Under the pieces are notes generated by a model. That model had not been told where the DNA came from. It ran no database searches and worked only from the letters and a program-made list of their open reading frames with translations. Positions 1 through 6,404 of a stretch of 13,023 nucleotides of DNA are shown here, piece after piece (the first letter of the stretch is position 1; each line of letters opens with the position of its first letter). The translations under genes and the position numbers were made by a program. The stretch is from Eubacteriales bacterium (lineage in GTDB: Bacteria > Bacillota > Clostridia > Christensenellales > SZUA-584). The stretch lies in the NCBI GenBank assembly GCA_028711205.1, contig JAQTSP010000044.1, positions 536-13,558 of the forward strand, in the 5' to 3' direction.

Positions 1-415
1 TCCATTCGGGCTGCGTCACGGAAGATGCGACAAGATGGTAAGTTGCCGTTTCCTTATAAAAATGTCTGCGCAGCGCGATCACTTCTTCAAAATCCACGTC
101 ATACCAGTCGACAGTATGATTTTCGATGCGCGCGTACCGGCTGTCGAGGCCGCAACCCAGGTGCAAAGCGGCGCAGTCCGTCTTTTCTGCAAGAAAATCT
201 TTTGCGAAGCCGTCCATCATCTTTGCCCTGATACACATCATGATGTTGGTTTTTTCAGGTATCTTCAGCGACGCAAAATCGTAATCGATCCGGTTTAAGA
301 TTTCGACGGCCTTTTTGTCAAAAAGCACCGGTGTCGGTTTATGACTCTCTTTGGATTTACCGAACAGCGGTATCAGCAAAGTCTCTTTTTCCTGTGTCAA
401 AACAATCTTATCCAT
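1..415 (-). CDS. LCM-family SAM-dependent O-methyltransferase, N-terminal part
   Basis: Partial gene: the first 138 codons are present and the 3' end lies beyond the left edge. The product resembles the leucine carboxyl methyltransferase / polyketide O-methyltransferase group (COG3315-like), cytosolic enzymes that move a methyl group from S-adenosylmethionine to a carboxyl or hydroxyl oxygen. Visible support is the SAM-binding glycine motif HLGCGLDSRY at residues 85-94, followed by WYDVDFEEVIALRR at 104-117, whose acidic residues at the end of the second strand would bind the SAM ribose. The preceding helix (residues about 56-72, rich in R, K and M) fits the family lid region. The start is ATG with GGGAGG seven bases upstream. 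It begins 43 nt after the thrS stop, with no terminator or promoter seen between, so it is probably co-transcribed with thrS. The substrate cannot be inferred. The family call is fairly sure, the exact reaction is not. Confidence 0.82.
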   Translation of the reverse strand, partial: MDKIVLTQEKETLLIPLFGKSKESHKPTPVLFDKKAVEILNRIDYDFASLKIPEKTNIMMCIRAKMMDGFAKDFLAEKTDCAALHLGCGLDSRYARIENHTVDWYDVDFEEVIALRRHFYKETATYHLVASSVTQPEW

Positions 416-458
416 ATGTTGCCTCCCGGGTCTGGCCGGCCATAGTTTTCATGATACG

Positions 459-2390
459 CTAAAATATCGTCCTGTCGGCGATCTCACCAAGCAGCATATG
501 GAGGAAGTCGCCGCCGTTTATCTCACCAAGGTCGCCTTCGCCTCTCTTTCTGATCGCCAGCGTCGCGTTCCCGGTTTCGTTATCGCCAGCGACGGCGATG
601 TAAGGGATGCGCTCGCTGCGCGCTTCGCGAATTTTATAGCCGATCTTCTCGCTGCGGTCGTCAAGCGTGACGCGGACGCCCGCCGCTTTAAGCCGCTGTT
701 CCCATTCTTTTAGGTATCCGATCGATCTGTCGGTAATGGACAGCAGGCGTACCTGCTCGGGCGCCATCCAGAGCGGCAGCGCGCCCGCGTATTTCTCGAT
801 CAGCATCGCCAGCGTACGTTCGTAGCAGCCGATCGAAGAACGGTGTATGATGTACGGTCGCTTTTTCTCTCCGTTTTTGTCGATATAGCTCATGTCAAAC
901 CGATCCGCCAGCGCGAAGTCGATCTGCACGGTAAAAAGCGTGTCCTCTTTGCCGTACACGTTCTTAAACTGGAGATCGAGCTTTGGTCCGTAGAACGCAG
1001 CCTCACCGTCAGCTTCTTTGTATTGGAGGCCAATCTCGTCTAATATCACTTTCATCATCCGCTGGGTTGTATCCCACGCCTCTGGGTCGTCGATATATTT
1101 CTCCGTATTGCAGGGATCCCATTTGGAGAAGCGGTAGCGGATATCGCCTTCGATGCCGATGCATTTCATCACATAGCCGATAAGGTCGAGCACGGCCTTA
1201 AATTCGTCTGACACCTGTTCGGGCGTGCAGATGATGTGCGCGTCGGCCAGTGTGAACTGGCGCACGCGGATCAGCCCGTGCATCTCTCCGGAAGTTTCGT
1301 TGCGGAACAGCGTCGCCGTTTCGTTATAACGTATCGGCAATTCGCGATAGCTGTGCAGCTCGGAATTGTATATCATGAACTGGAACGGGCAGTCCATTGG
1401 CCGGAGCGCCAGGACCTCGCTGTCCTTAGCCTCGTCGCCCAAAACGAACATACCGTCCTTGTAATGGTCCCAGTGCCCGGATATTTTATAGAGGTCGCTC
1501 TTTGCTATAAGCGGCGTGCGTACAAGCTGGTAGCCTCGTTTTTCCTCTTCGTCTTCGATAAATCTCGACAATATCTGTATCACTTTCGCGCCTCTGTTCA
1601 TGAGCAGCGGCAGCCCCTGGCCGACCGTGTCGCTGGTTGTAAAATACTTCAGTTCGCGCCCCAGCTTGTTGTGGTCTCTTTCTTTGGCTTCTTTAAGCAT
1701 CTTTAAGTACGCAAGGAGCTCTTCTTGTTTCTCAAACGCGGTGCCGTATATTCTGGTCAGCATCTTGTTTTTCTCGCTGCCGCGCCAGTACGCGCCCGCG
1801 ATGCTGAGGAGCTTGAAAGATTTGATCTTGGATGTCGACACGACGTGCGGGCCCGCGCAGAGGTCGGTAAAATCGCCTTGTTTATAAAAGCTGATGACCG
1901 CGTCTTCGGGCAGCTCTTTTATCAGCTCCAGTTTATACGGTTCGTCTTTCATGAGATTGAGAGCTTCTTCGCGCGACAGTGTAAACCGTTCAAGCGGAAT
2001 ATTTTCGCCGACGATGCGTTTCATCTCTTTTTCGATCTTTTCCAGGTCTTCGGCGGTAAAAGGTTTTTCAACATCGAAGTCGTAGTAATACCCTGTGTCT
2101 ATCGCGGGGCCAATGGCCAGTTTTGCACCGGGAAAAAGGCGCAGTACGGCCTGCGCCATCACATGAGACGCCGTGTGCCAGAGTGCCTTTTTGCCCTCAT
2201 CGTCGTCAAATGTCAAAATATCAAGCCTGCAGTCTTCGCCTATGACGGTGCCAAGATCGCGCGTCTCGCCGTTTATTTTTGCGGCCAGTGCCTTTTTGCC
2301 GAGATTCTGCGAGATTTGTTTCGCGATGCCCTGCGCCGAAAGCCCGTTCTCAAATTCTTTTACTGCTCCGTCTGAAAGTGTTATTTTCAT
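459..2390 (-). CDS. thrS: Threonyl-tRNA synthetase
   Basis: Class II aminoacyl-tRNA synthetase that charges tRNA-Thr with threonine in the cytosol; 643 aa, the full length of the bacterial family. Domains in order: TGS (about 1-62), the N2 editing domain with the HxxxH pair H72/H76 and the C178/H182 pair (used to remove mis-charged serine), the catalytic core (about 245-540) and the anticodon-binding domain (about 545-640). The three zinc ligands that select threonine are present: C334 in MDCP, H385 in ADAHIIC and H516 in the IIHRSS stretch. Motif 2 (FRNE at 362-365, then RVRQF) and motif 3 (ERTLAML at 524-530) can be read. The MDCPFQF variant replaces the more common MNCPxHH. Start is ATG with a strong AAGGAGG. 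Expression is controlled by the T-box leader directly upstream. Confidence 0.98.
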   Translation of the reverse strand: MKITLSDGAVKEFENGLSAQGIAKQISQNLGKKALAAKINGETRDLGTVIGEDCRLDILTFDDDEGKKALWHTASHVMAQAVLRLFPGAKLAIGPAIDTGYYYDFDVEKPFTAEDLEKIEKEMKRIVGENIPLERFTLSREEALNLMKDEPYKLELIKELPEDAVISFYKQGDFTDLCAGPHVVSTSKIKSFKLLSIAGAYWRGSEKNKMLTRIYGTAFEKQEELLAYLKMLKEAKERDHNKLGRELKYFTTSDTVGQGLPLLMNRGAKVIQILSRFIEDEEEKRGYQLVRTPLIAKSDLYKISGHWDHYKDGMFVLGDEAKDSEVLALRPMDCPFQFMIYNSELHSYRELPIRYNETATLFRNETSGEMHGLIRVRQFTLADAHIICTPEQVSDEFKAVLDLIGYVMKCIGIEGDIRYRFSKWDPCNTEKYIDDPEAWDTTQRMMKVILDEIGLQYKEADGEAAFYGPKLDLQFKNVYGKEDTLFTVQIDFALADRFDMSYIDKNGEKKRPYIIHRSSIGCYERTLAMLIEKYAGALPLWMAPEQVRLLSITDRSIGYLKEWEQRLKAAGVRVTLDDRSEKIGYKIREARSERIPYIAVAGDNETGNATLAIRKRGEGDLGEINGGDFLHMLLGEIADRTIF

Positions 2391-2420
2391 ATAAAAGCCT
2401 CCTTACATAAATTCTTCAAA

Positions 2421-2459
2421 ATAAAAAATCCCGCGTACATAACGTACATGGGACGATTT
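2421..2459 (-). terminator. T-box attenuator terminator of thrS
   Basis: On the minus strand CCC, an A/C mismatch, a T-G pair and GTAC form the 5' arm; GTAC then GGG form the 3' arm around a GTTAT loop (CCC at 2450-2452, GGG at 2430-2432). An outer A-rich/T-rich pairing extends the stem, and a T-run at 2423-2428 follows. The helix lies just after the T-box sequence, as expected for the terminator that competes with the antiterminator. Confidence 0.88.
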
Positions 2460-2648
2460 TTATACCGCGGTTCCACCCATCTTCCATTCGATAATGGCAG
2501 CTCAATATGGCCGATAAGGGCGCCAACCCGTTGCGCACACAAGGCGGTTTTGCCAGAATACTGCGCACAGCACACTTTCAGCCCACGGCGTGCACGTCTC
2601 TGTTTGCGCCGATGTACCTGGCTACTTGTCCTTTATAAACGCACCATA
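2421..2648 (-). promoter_or_regulatory. T-box riboswitch, tRNA-Thr specific (thrS leader)
   Basis: The untranslated leader of thrS carries the hallmarks of a transcription-controlling T-box. The conserved T-box sequence GGGTGGAACCGCGG lies at 2465-2478. Its UGGA bulge would pair with the uncharged tRNA acceptor end UCCA. Stem I is closed by ACAAG (2625-2629) pairing with CTTGT (2539-2543). The AGTAGC, CAGAGA (about 2600-2605) and CTGAAAG (2576-2582) elements occur in the expected order. Just 5' of the closing strand, in the specifier loop context GGCAAA-ACC-GCCTTG, the triplet ACC (2546-2548) is a threonine codon. The leader ends in a terminator at 2421-2459. Uncharged tRNA-Thr should stabilise the antiterminator and switch on thrS and probably the methyltransferase. 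Pairings were read by eye and not folded. Confidence 0.95.
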
Positions 2649-2654
2649 TCATTA

Positions 2655-2683
2655 ATTATATGCCAACGAAACACGCAAGTCAA
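2655..2683 (-). promoter_or_regulatory. thrS promoter, sigma-A type
   Basis: TTGACT (2678-2683) and a perfect TATAAT (2655-2660) are separated by exactly 17 bp. Transcription would start near 2647, giving a leader of about 255 nt that contains the whole T-box. The -35 element begins just past the stop codon of the DUF308 gene (2686-2688), so thrS has its own promoter packed against its upstream neighbour. Confidence 0.9.
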
Positions 2684-2685
2684 TG

Positions 2686-3261
2686 CTATATCAGATTAGA
2701 ACGGCCGCCCGACGTCCGTTCGTCGAGCCTGACCTTGTATAATATGCCCTGCGTTGTTTTGATGATGCCGAACACAAGCGCCACGATGCCAAGAAAAACG
2801 ACATAGTTGATGCGAAGAAGCAGCGGAATGATCATCAGGCCGAGACCGATCAATACAAGCAGCGCGCCGATTCTTGTACCGCGTTTGCCGCCGCTTTGTT
2901 TTGCCTGTATGATGTCGAAAACGCCAAATACAATGAGCCAGGATGCCAGTATGACGCCGAGCAGCACAGGCGATTTATCAATGATGAGTATCAGAAGAAA
3001 CAAGACGACATCGAGTATTCCGTGGACTAAAAAGGGAATAAAAAGCCGGTTATCGTTCTTGAGCTGTATCGCCTTAAAAAAGCAGTAAACCCCATAGACG
3101 AGAACACCCAGGCCAACGAGAAAAGTCAGCGTATCCAGAGCGGCATTGCTTGCATCCGGATCGGTATTATTGGATGCCAGTAAAAAGATCCCTGCCGCGA
3201 TAATCAGCACGCCTGTTACGATAACGAGCCACCAGGGCATGCCTTTTTCATTTGCTTTCAT
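2686..3261 (-). CDS. DUF308 / HdeD-like integral membrane protein
   Basis: 191-aa polytopic membrane protein of the DUF308 (HdeD-like) family. Six hydrophobic segments can be read at about residues 10-28, 43-63, 75-95, 98-117, 132-150 and 153-171, many with the small-residue and aromatic pattern typical of this family (for example the repeated G-I-x-x-x-x-Q/K turns, GVFDIIQAK and GIIKTTQG). HdeD is linked to acid resistance in enteric bacteria, but most DUF308 proteins have no known role, so I assign none. The ATG start at 3261 has GAGGAG 13 nt upstream, which is a long spacing. An alternative ATG at 3271 is closer to that site but reads only a seven-codon peptide in another frame. It has its own promoter (3312-3340). 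No terminator is seen between its stop and the thrS promoter. Confidence 0.85.
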   Translation of the reverse strand: MKANEKGMPWWLVIVTGVLIIAAGIFLLASNNTDPDASNAALDTLTFLVGLGVLVYGVYCFFKAIQLKNDNRLFIPFLVHGILDVVLFLLILIIDKSPVLLGVILASWLIVFGVFDIIQAKQSGGKRGTRIGALLVLIGLGLMIIPLLLRINYVVFLGIVALVFGIIKTTQGILYKVRLDERTSGGRSNLI

Positions 3262-3271
3262 TTTCAGACAT
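3248..3271 (-). other. Possible upstream mini-ORF overlapping the DUF308 start
   Basis: ATG at 3269-3271 lies three bases after GAGGAG (3275-3280) and encodes MSENESK before TGA at 3248-3250. It starts ten bases before the ATG of the DUF308 gene, in another frame, and ends inside that gene. The mini-ORF could couple translation to the DUF308 start, or be a chance reading caused by A-rich sequence. A one-base sequencing error joining it to the main frame is also possible. Confidence 0.3.
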
Positions 3272-3281
3272 TCGCTCCTCT

Positions 3282-3298
3282 CTGCTTGATATAAGCAG
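3282..3298 (-). promoter_or_regulatory. 5'-UTR hairpin abutting the DUF308 ribosome binding site
   Basis: CTGCTT (3293-3298) and AAGCAG (3282-3287) on the minus strand form a six-base-pair stem around an ATATC loop. With the start of transcription predicted near 3304, the hairpin would sit at the very 5' end of the mRNA, two bases before the GAGGAG site. It could protect the 5' end or affect ribosome loading. The inverted repeat is seen directly, its role is inferred. Confidence 0.4.
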
Positions 3299-3311
3299 TT
3301 TGCATATGTAG

Positions 3312-3340
3312 ATAATACCTCATATAGGCATAATAGACAA
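3312..3340 (-). promoter_or_regulatory. DUF308 gene promoter, sigma-A type
   Basis: TTGTCT (3335-3340), a 17-bp spacer and TATTAT (3312-3317) on the minus strand, inside the 110-nt AT-rich gap between yitT and the DUF308 gene. No GC-rich terminator hairpin for yitT is visible in this gap, only T-runs just after the yitT stop. Confidence 0.7.
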
Positions 3341-3371
3341 CAGTATCATATATAAAGTACGTAAAAAAATT

Positions 3372-4196
3372 TTAAAAACCTTCTCCAAGCACTTCCTTGA
3401 CGTCCGCGACGATGACAAAGGCGTGCGCGTCAATGCTTTTTACGAGCCTTTTGAGTTTCGTGCCTTCCGTCCGCCAGTTTAATACGCATAAAAGTACGCT
3501 TTTGTCTTTGCCGCTGTAGAGCCCTTTCGCGGTAAACGCCGTGACACCCCGGCCCATGTTCTGCATGATATTTTTTGCAATTTCGTCGCTTTTGTCAGAG
3601 ATGATATAGAACGCTTTTGCGGCCGAGAGACCCACCGTGAAGAAGTCGATGATCTTTGTGGCGATAAAAAGCGACGCGATCGCATAAAGCGCCACCGTTG
3701 GCTCGAAAATGAGCCCTGCCGCCACGATCACGACAAAATCGATACCAAAAACAAAAGCGCTGATACCGATCGATTTGAATTTCGCGCTCAATATCTTTGC
3801 GGCCATATCGGTGCCGCCCGTGCTTCCGCCCGACCGGATGACAAGGCCGATGCCGATGCCGACAAGCGCACCGCCGTAAACACAGCCTAAAAACAAATCG
3901 TTGTTTGAAACGGGAATCGGCATGATCTCTGCCACCAATGAATAGAGAAGCAGCGCATAAGACGTTCTTATCGCAAAACTTTTCCCGAGCAATTTTAGCC
4001 CGAAGGCAAACAAAGGCACGTTGAGCACGATAATGCTGAGCCCAAGCGGTATGCCGAATATATGGTAAAATATGGTCGCGATCCCGCTGACGCCGCCCGC
4101 GGCTATTTTGCCCGGCACAAGAAAAAGGTTGAGGCCGGCAACGGCCACAATGACGCCGAGAGTGATCAGGATGTAATCTTTGGTTCTATGTTTCAT
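3372..4196 (-). CDS. YitT family membrane protein (DUF161 + DUF2179)
   Basis: 274-aa membrane protein of the YitT family, widespread and multi-copy in Firmicutes, of unproven function (sometimes suggested to be a transporter). Hydrophobic segments occur at about residues 8-27, 52-68, 79-95, 101-121, 146-164 and 166-186. The first holds LNLFLVPGKIAAGGVSG (22-38), and GLVIRSGGSTGGTD (117-130) is the second conserved glycine-rich motif. The cytosolic C-terminus (about 215-274), starting GRGVTAF and containing LNWRTEGTKLKRLV, matches the DUF2179 domain, a small ferredoxin-like fold that may bind a ligand. Start is ATG with GGAG seven bases upstream. A terminator lies only 24 nt before the start codon, so it is expressed by read-through from mazF or from a promoter I could not find. 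Confidence 0.92.
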   Translation of the reverse strand: MKHRTKDYILITLGVIVAVAGLNLFLVPGKIAAGGVSGIATIFYHIFGIPLGLSIIVLNVPLFAFGLKLLGKSFAIRTSYALLLYSLVAEIMPIPVSNNDLFLGCVYGGALVGIGIGLVIRSGGSTGGTDMAAKILSAKFKSIGISAFVFGIDFVVIVAAGLIFEPTVALYAIASLFIATKIIDFFTVGLSAAKAFYIISDKSDEIAKNIMQNMGRGVTAFTAKGLYSGKDKSVLLCVLNWRTEGTKLKRLVKSIDAHAFVIVADVKEVLGEGF

Positions 4197-4219
4197 GCGG
4201 GCTCCAATATCTCTGCGCG

Positions 4220-4251
4220 AAAAAAGCGGAAAAGTTGATCTCTTCCGCTTT
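4220..4251 (-). terminator. Rho-independent terminator after mazF
   Basis: On the minus strand AAAGCGGAA (4243-4251) pairs with TTCCGCTTT (4223-4231) around an 11-nt loop, followed by a T-run to 4220. It stands 13 nt beyond the mazF stop and 24 nt before the yitT start. The hairpin is followed by a weaker T-stretch on the plus strand as well, but no plus-strand gene needs it. Confidence 0.85.
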
Positions 4252-4264
4252 AGTTTTTGCCGTT

Positions 4265-4609
4265 TTACATTTTTTTATCAAACCCCATACTGACGGAAAT
4301 CGCCTCGTCTATGCGATGCATATCCTTTTCGCTGAGCCGTCCCAACTTCTTTATCAGCCTTGTTTTGTCGATCGTCCTGATCTGTTCCAGAAGGACGACG
4401 CTTTTTTCGGCCAACGCGTCTTCGTCGATAACGATATGTGTGGGCAACCGCGCTTTTTCAAGATTGGACGTGATGGCCGCAACGATGACCGTCGGGCTGA
4501 ACCTGTTGCCGGTATCGTTTTGTATTATCAGCACAGGACGCACGCCGCCTTGTTCGGATCCGGTAACGGGGTTCAAATCCGCATAGTAAATATCTCCTCG
4601 CTCTATCAT
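4265..4609 (-). CDS. mazF: MazF/EndoA (PemK-type) mRNA-cleaving endoribonuclease toxin
   Basis: 114-aa protein closely resembling Bacillus subtilis MazF (EndoA/NdoA), a dimeric ribosome-independent RNase that cuts single-stranded mRNA at short sequence motifs during stress. The fold starts with RGDIYYADL; GSEQGGVRP holds the likely catalytic arginine R24 and AAITSN the likely catalytic threonine T47, aligning with R25 and T48 of the Bacillus enzyme. The stretch LLEQIRTIDKTRL (73-85) is the conserved dimer and C-terminal region. Length is normal and the frame is intact, so it should be active. Start ATG is preceded by GGGGTG. In Bacillus the antitoxin gene lies just upstream. Here only 71 nt separate it from the amidohydrolase gene and hold no antitoxin ORF. 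It has its own candidate promoter and a terminator, hence it is probably a single-gene unit. Confidence 0.94.
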   Translation of the reverse strand: MIERGDIYYADLNPVTGSEQGGVRPVLIIQNDTGNRFSPTVIVAAITSNLEKARLPTHIVIDEDALAEKSVVLLEQIRTIDKTRLIKKLGRLSEKDMHRIDEAISVSMGFDKKM

Positions 4610-4631
4610 ACTTCACCCCGCGTATACTGTT

Positions 4632-4659
4632 TTGGTCTCCCTTAATATTATATGACCAA
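4632..4659. repeat. Inverted repeat flanking the mazF -10 box
   Basis: TTGGTC (4632-4637) and GACCAA (4654-4659) form a perfect 6-bp inverted repeat with a 16-bp spacer that encloses the TATAAT box. A 22-bp centre-to-centre distance, two helical turns, would suit a dimeric repressor. The repeat is seen directly; an operator role is inference. Confidence 0.4.
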
Positions 4660-4676
4660 TCGGATAAAGGTGACAG
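4647..4676 (-). promoter_or_regulatory. Candidate mazF promoter
   Basis: A perfect TATAAT (4647-4652) lies 18 bp from CTGTCA (4671-4676, four of six matches to the -35 consensus) on the minus strand, in the 71-nt gap before mazF. The transcript would have a leader of about 30 nt. Confidence 0.6.
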
Positions 4677-4680
4677 CGGT

Positions 4681-5466
4681 TCAGCGAAGGAGGGACAGTG
4701 CGTTTTTGTAGAGTATGTTGTCGATATCGCCCGGGGGCAGGTCAAGCGATGTGATAGCGGCGATCTCGTCGTCCGCGCTTGTCCAGGGCGAATCGGTACC
4801 GAACAGTACGCGCTCAGAGCCGTGTTTTCGTATCATGCGCGTCATGCCCTCGTTCTTCAGCAGATAATACGAATACGATGTGTCAAGATATACAGGCAGG
4901 CCGAGCAGCAGTTCCTCGGCGTCACGCCAGAGGCCGTGCGCGCCCATGTGCGCGGCGACAATGGTCAGGCCGGGGACGGTATCCATGATGTTTTTGATCA
5001 TCAGCGGCGTGCAATGAACGGGTGACGGGTATCCGATATCGATGCCGGAATGAAGCGCGAGTATTAACCCTAAATCGCGCAAGGCTTCGTACAGCGGCAT
5101 CAGGCGCGCTTCATCGGCGAAAAAGTGCTGGTAATCGGGATGCAGCTTGATGCCTTTGAATCCGTCTTTTTTGAGCTGCGCCGCAATATCATAAAAGTCC
5201 TCGCTGCCGGGATGCAGTGCGCCAAAAAAAACAAGGCTCTCGTCTGCGGTGGCTTTTGCCCATTCGTTGATGGCACAGACCTGCGAAGGCTTAGTCGCGA
5301 CGGGCAGCACAACGCTTATGTCGACACCGCAGGAATCCATATGCGCTTTGAGGCTGCGTACCGTGCCGCTGTGTACCGTTTTGACGTCGCAGGCCTCTTC
5401 CAATATGGGGACCGCGGTTTTGGCAATTGCGTCGGCAAAACAGTGTGTGTGAAAATCGATGACCAT
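4681..5466 (-). CDS. Amidohydrolase_2-family TIM-barrel metal-dependent hydrolase
   Basis: 261-aa cytosolic protein of the amidohydrolase_2 family (COG2159-like), which includes metal-dependent hydrolases and decarboxylases. The metal site can be read in order: DFHTH near the N-terminus (H6, H8), KGIKLHPDY (104-112), ALHSG (H139), AAHMGAHG (H173, H177) and FGTDSPW (D225). This is the family pattern in which two or three histidines and a late aspartate hold a zinc-type ion. No signal peptide is present and the length is normal for the short members. Start is ATG with GGAGG seven bases upstream, and a good promoter lies at 5494-5522. Its neighbours ytxC and mazF do not point to a pathway, and the substrate is unknown. 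Low-specificity annotation names such as 'amidohydrolase' should not be over-read. Confidence 0.88.
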   Translation of the reverse strand: MVIDFHTHCFADAIAKTAVPILEEACDVKTVHSGTVRSLKAHMDSCGVDISVVLPVATKPSQVCAINEWAKATADESLVFFGALHPGSEDFYDIAAQLKKDGFKGIKLHPDYQHFFADEARLMPLYEALRDLGLILALHSGIDIGYPSPVHCTPLMIKNIMDTVPGLTIVAAHMGAHGLWRDAEELLLGLPVYLDTSYSYYLLKNEGMTRMIRKHGSERVLFGTDSPWTSADDEIAAITSLDLPPGDIDNILYKNALSLLR

Positions 5467-5493
5467 ATTGTTGCCTCCGTTTGTTTTGATGCT

Positions 5494-5522
5494 ATTCTAC
5501 TATAGAAAGGCCATTTTTTCAA
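5494..5522 (-). promoter_or_regulatory. Amidohydrolase gene promoter, sigma-A type
   Basis: TTGAAA (5517-5522), a 17-bp spacer and TAGAAT (5494-5499) on the minus strand, with the start of transcription expected near 5487 and a leader of about 20 nt carrying the GGAGG site. Confidence 0.75.
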
Positions 5523-5576
5523 CAAACGGGTTAACAAAAGTTGGGTGCCGTGAAACTCATGATAGTATCGATACGG

Positions 5577-6404
5577 TTAAAGTATGTCTTCTGAAAACTC
5601 GACACGCTGTCCGAAAACGTCCTGTATCGTTTCCAATATGCGCGCATCGAAAACCTTTTCTTTATTGTGCACCACGATGCTTGCCGGCGCGATATTGACG
5701 AGAGCACTGAGGAGCGCGTCGTCTCTGTCGATATTCGGGCCCATAAATTTGCATTTTAGCATCGAGAGCCTTTCGTCAAACAGCATATATTCGCCGTCTC
5801 TGTCCACATAGATATGCACCTTTCTGACCCTCGGTATGCGGATTTTCACGAACAGCCGGAGAATTTCGACAAATTCGGTGTACTCTTTTTTGCGCAGGTA
5901 GTCCTCGACGCATATGCAGAGCTCCCTTTCCCATAAGTCAAGGTAGTCCTTCATACGAAACCGCATAAATCCTTCGAGTATGATCGAATTTGCTTCGTTT
6001 TCGAGTATCGTTTTAAGAAGCCGCTGCCTGACATCGCTTTTACAGACAGCGACCTCGTTTTTCTGCCCTGATGTACCATACCAGATTCGTTTCAAAACAT
6101 GCACCAAAATATCGCACTGTTCTTTTTCGGAGAGGAAATAGTATTCTTCTTTTAAAAGGCGCACCAAGTGGCGGATCTGCAGATTCTCGACGATGATATC
6201 TGCAAGTATGGCGCACAGTGCGGCATATTCTTTTTTATGGCTGTGTTCGCAGTCGCGAACGGCGACGCCGACCATGCGGCCGTCCGTTCCGTCGATGTCG
6301 CTTGTGCTGATGATACATCCCTGCCTGAGCGCATCATGTATCCTGTTTGCGATAAGCGGTTTCAGCGCAACGCCGCTGTCCTCGATGCCAATCAAAATAT
6401 CCAA
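5577..6404 (-). CDS. ytxC: YtxC-type putative sporulation protein
   Basis: 275-aa protein recognised as a member of the YtxC-like family, which is found in endospore formers. Its biochemical role is unknown. The most characteristic part is the middle to C-terminal half: EGFMRFRMKDY (144-154), the acidic EDYLRKKEYTEFVEILRLFV (167-186), the VRKVHIYV strand (193-200), and the closing DDALLSALVNIAP (228-240) followed by VVHN and LETIQDVFGQRV. The N-terminal half is more divergent. The start codon is TTG (6402-6404); an in-frame TGA lies a short way upstream and no ATG or GTG fits, so TTG is the best start. The ribosome site is weak (GTGAG at six bases or AAAGG further out). In Bacillus ytxC is close to thrS; here four genes lie between them on the same strand. 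Confidence 0.85.
   Translation of the reverse strand: MDILIGIEDSGVALKPLIANRIHDALRQGCIISTSDIDGTDGRMVGVAVRDCEHSHKKEYAALCAILADIIVENLQIRHLVRLLKEEYYFLSEKEQCDILVHVLKRIWYGTSGQKNEVAVCKSDVRQRLLKTILENEANSIILEGFMRFRMKDYLDLWERELCICVEDYLRKKEYTEFVEILRLFVKIRIPRVRKVHIYVDRDGEYMLFDERLSMLKCKFMGPNIDRDDALLSALVNIAPASIVVHNKEKVFDARILETIQDVFGQRVEFSEDIL

Noticed and set aside
437..449. Palindrome TGGCCGGCCA between thrS and the methyltransferase as a terminator
   Set aside because: It is GC-rich but lacks loop space and a following T-run, so termination here is unlikely.
1725..2375. 216-aa plus-strand open frame
   Set aside because: Fully antisense to thrS, whose domains and motifs are unmistakable; no ribosome site and no recognisable protein pattern.
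4235..4645. 136-aa plus-strand open frame across mazF
   Set aside because: Shadow of mazF on the opposite strand and of its terminator; no family resemblance and no ribosome site.
5564..5575. Palindrome GTATCGATAC after ytxC as a terminator
   Set aside because: The stem is short and AT-rich and has no T-run on either strand, so I do not call a terminator for ytxC.
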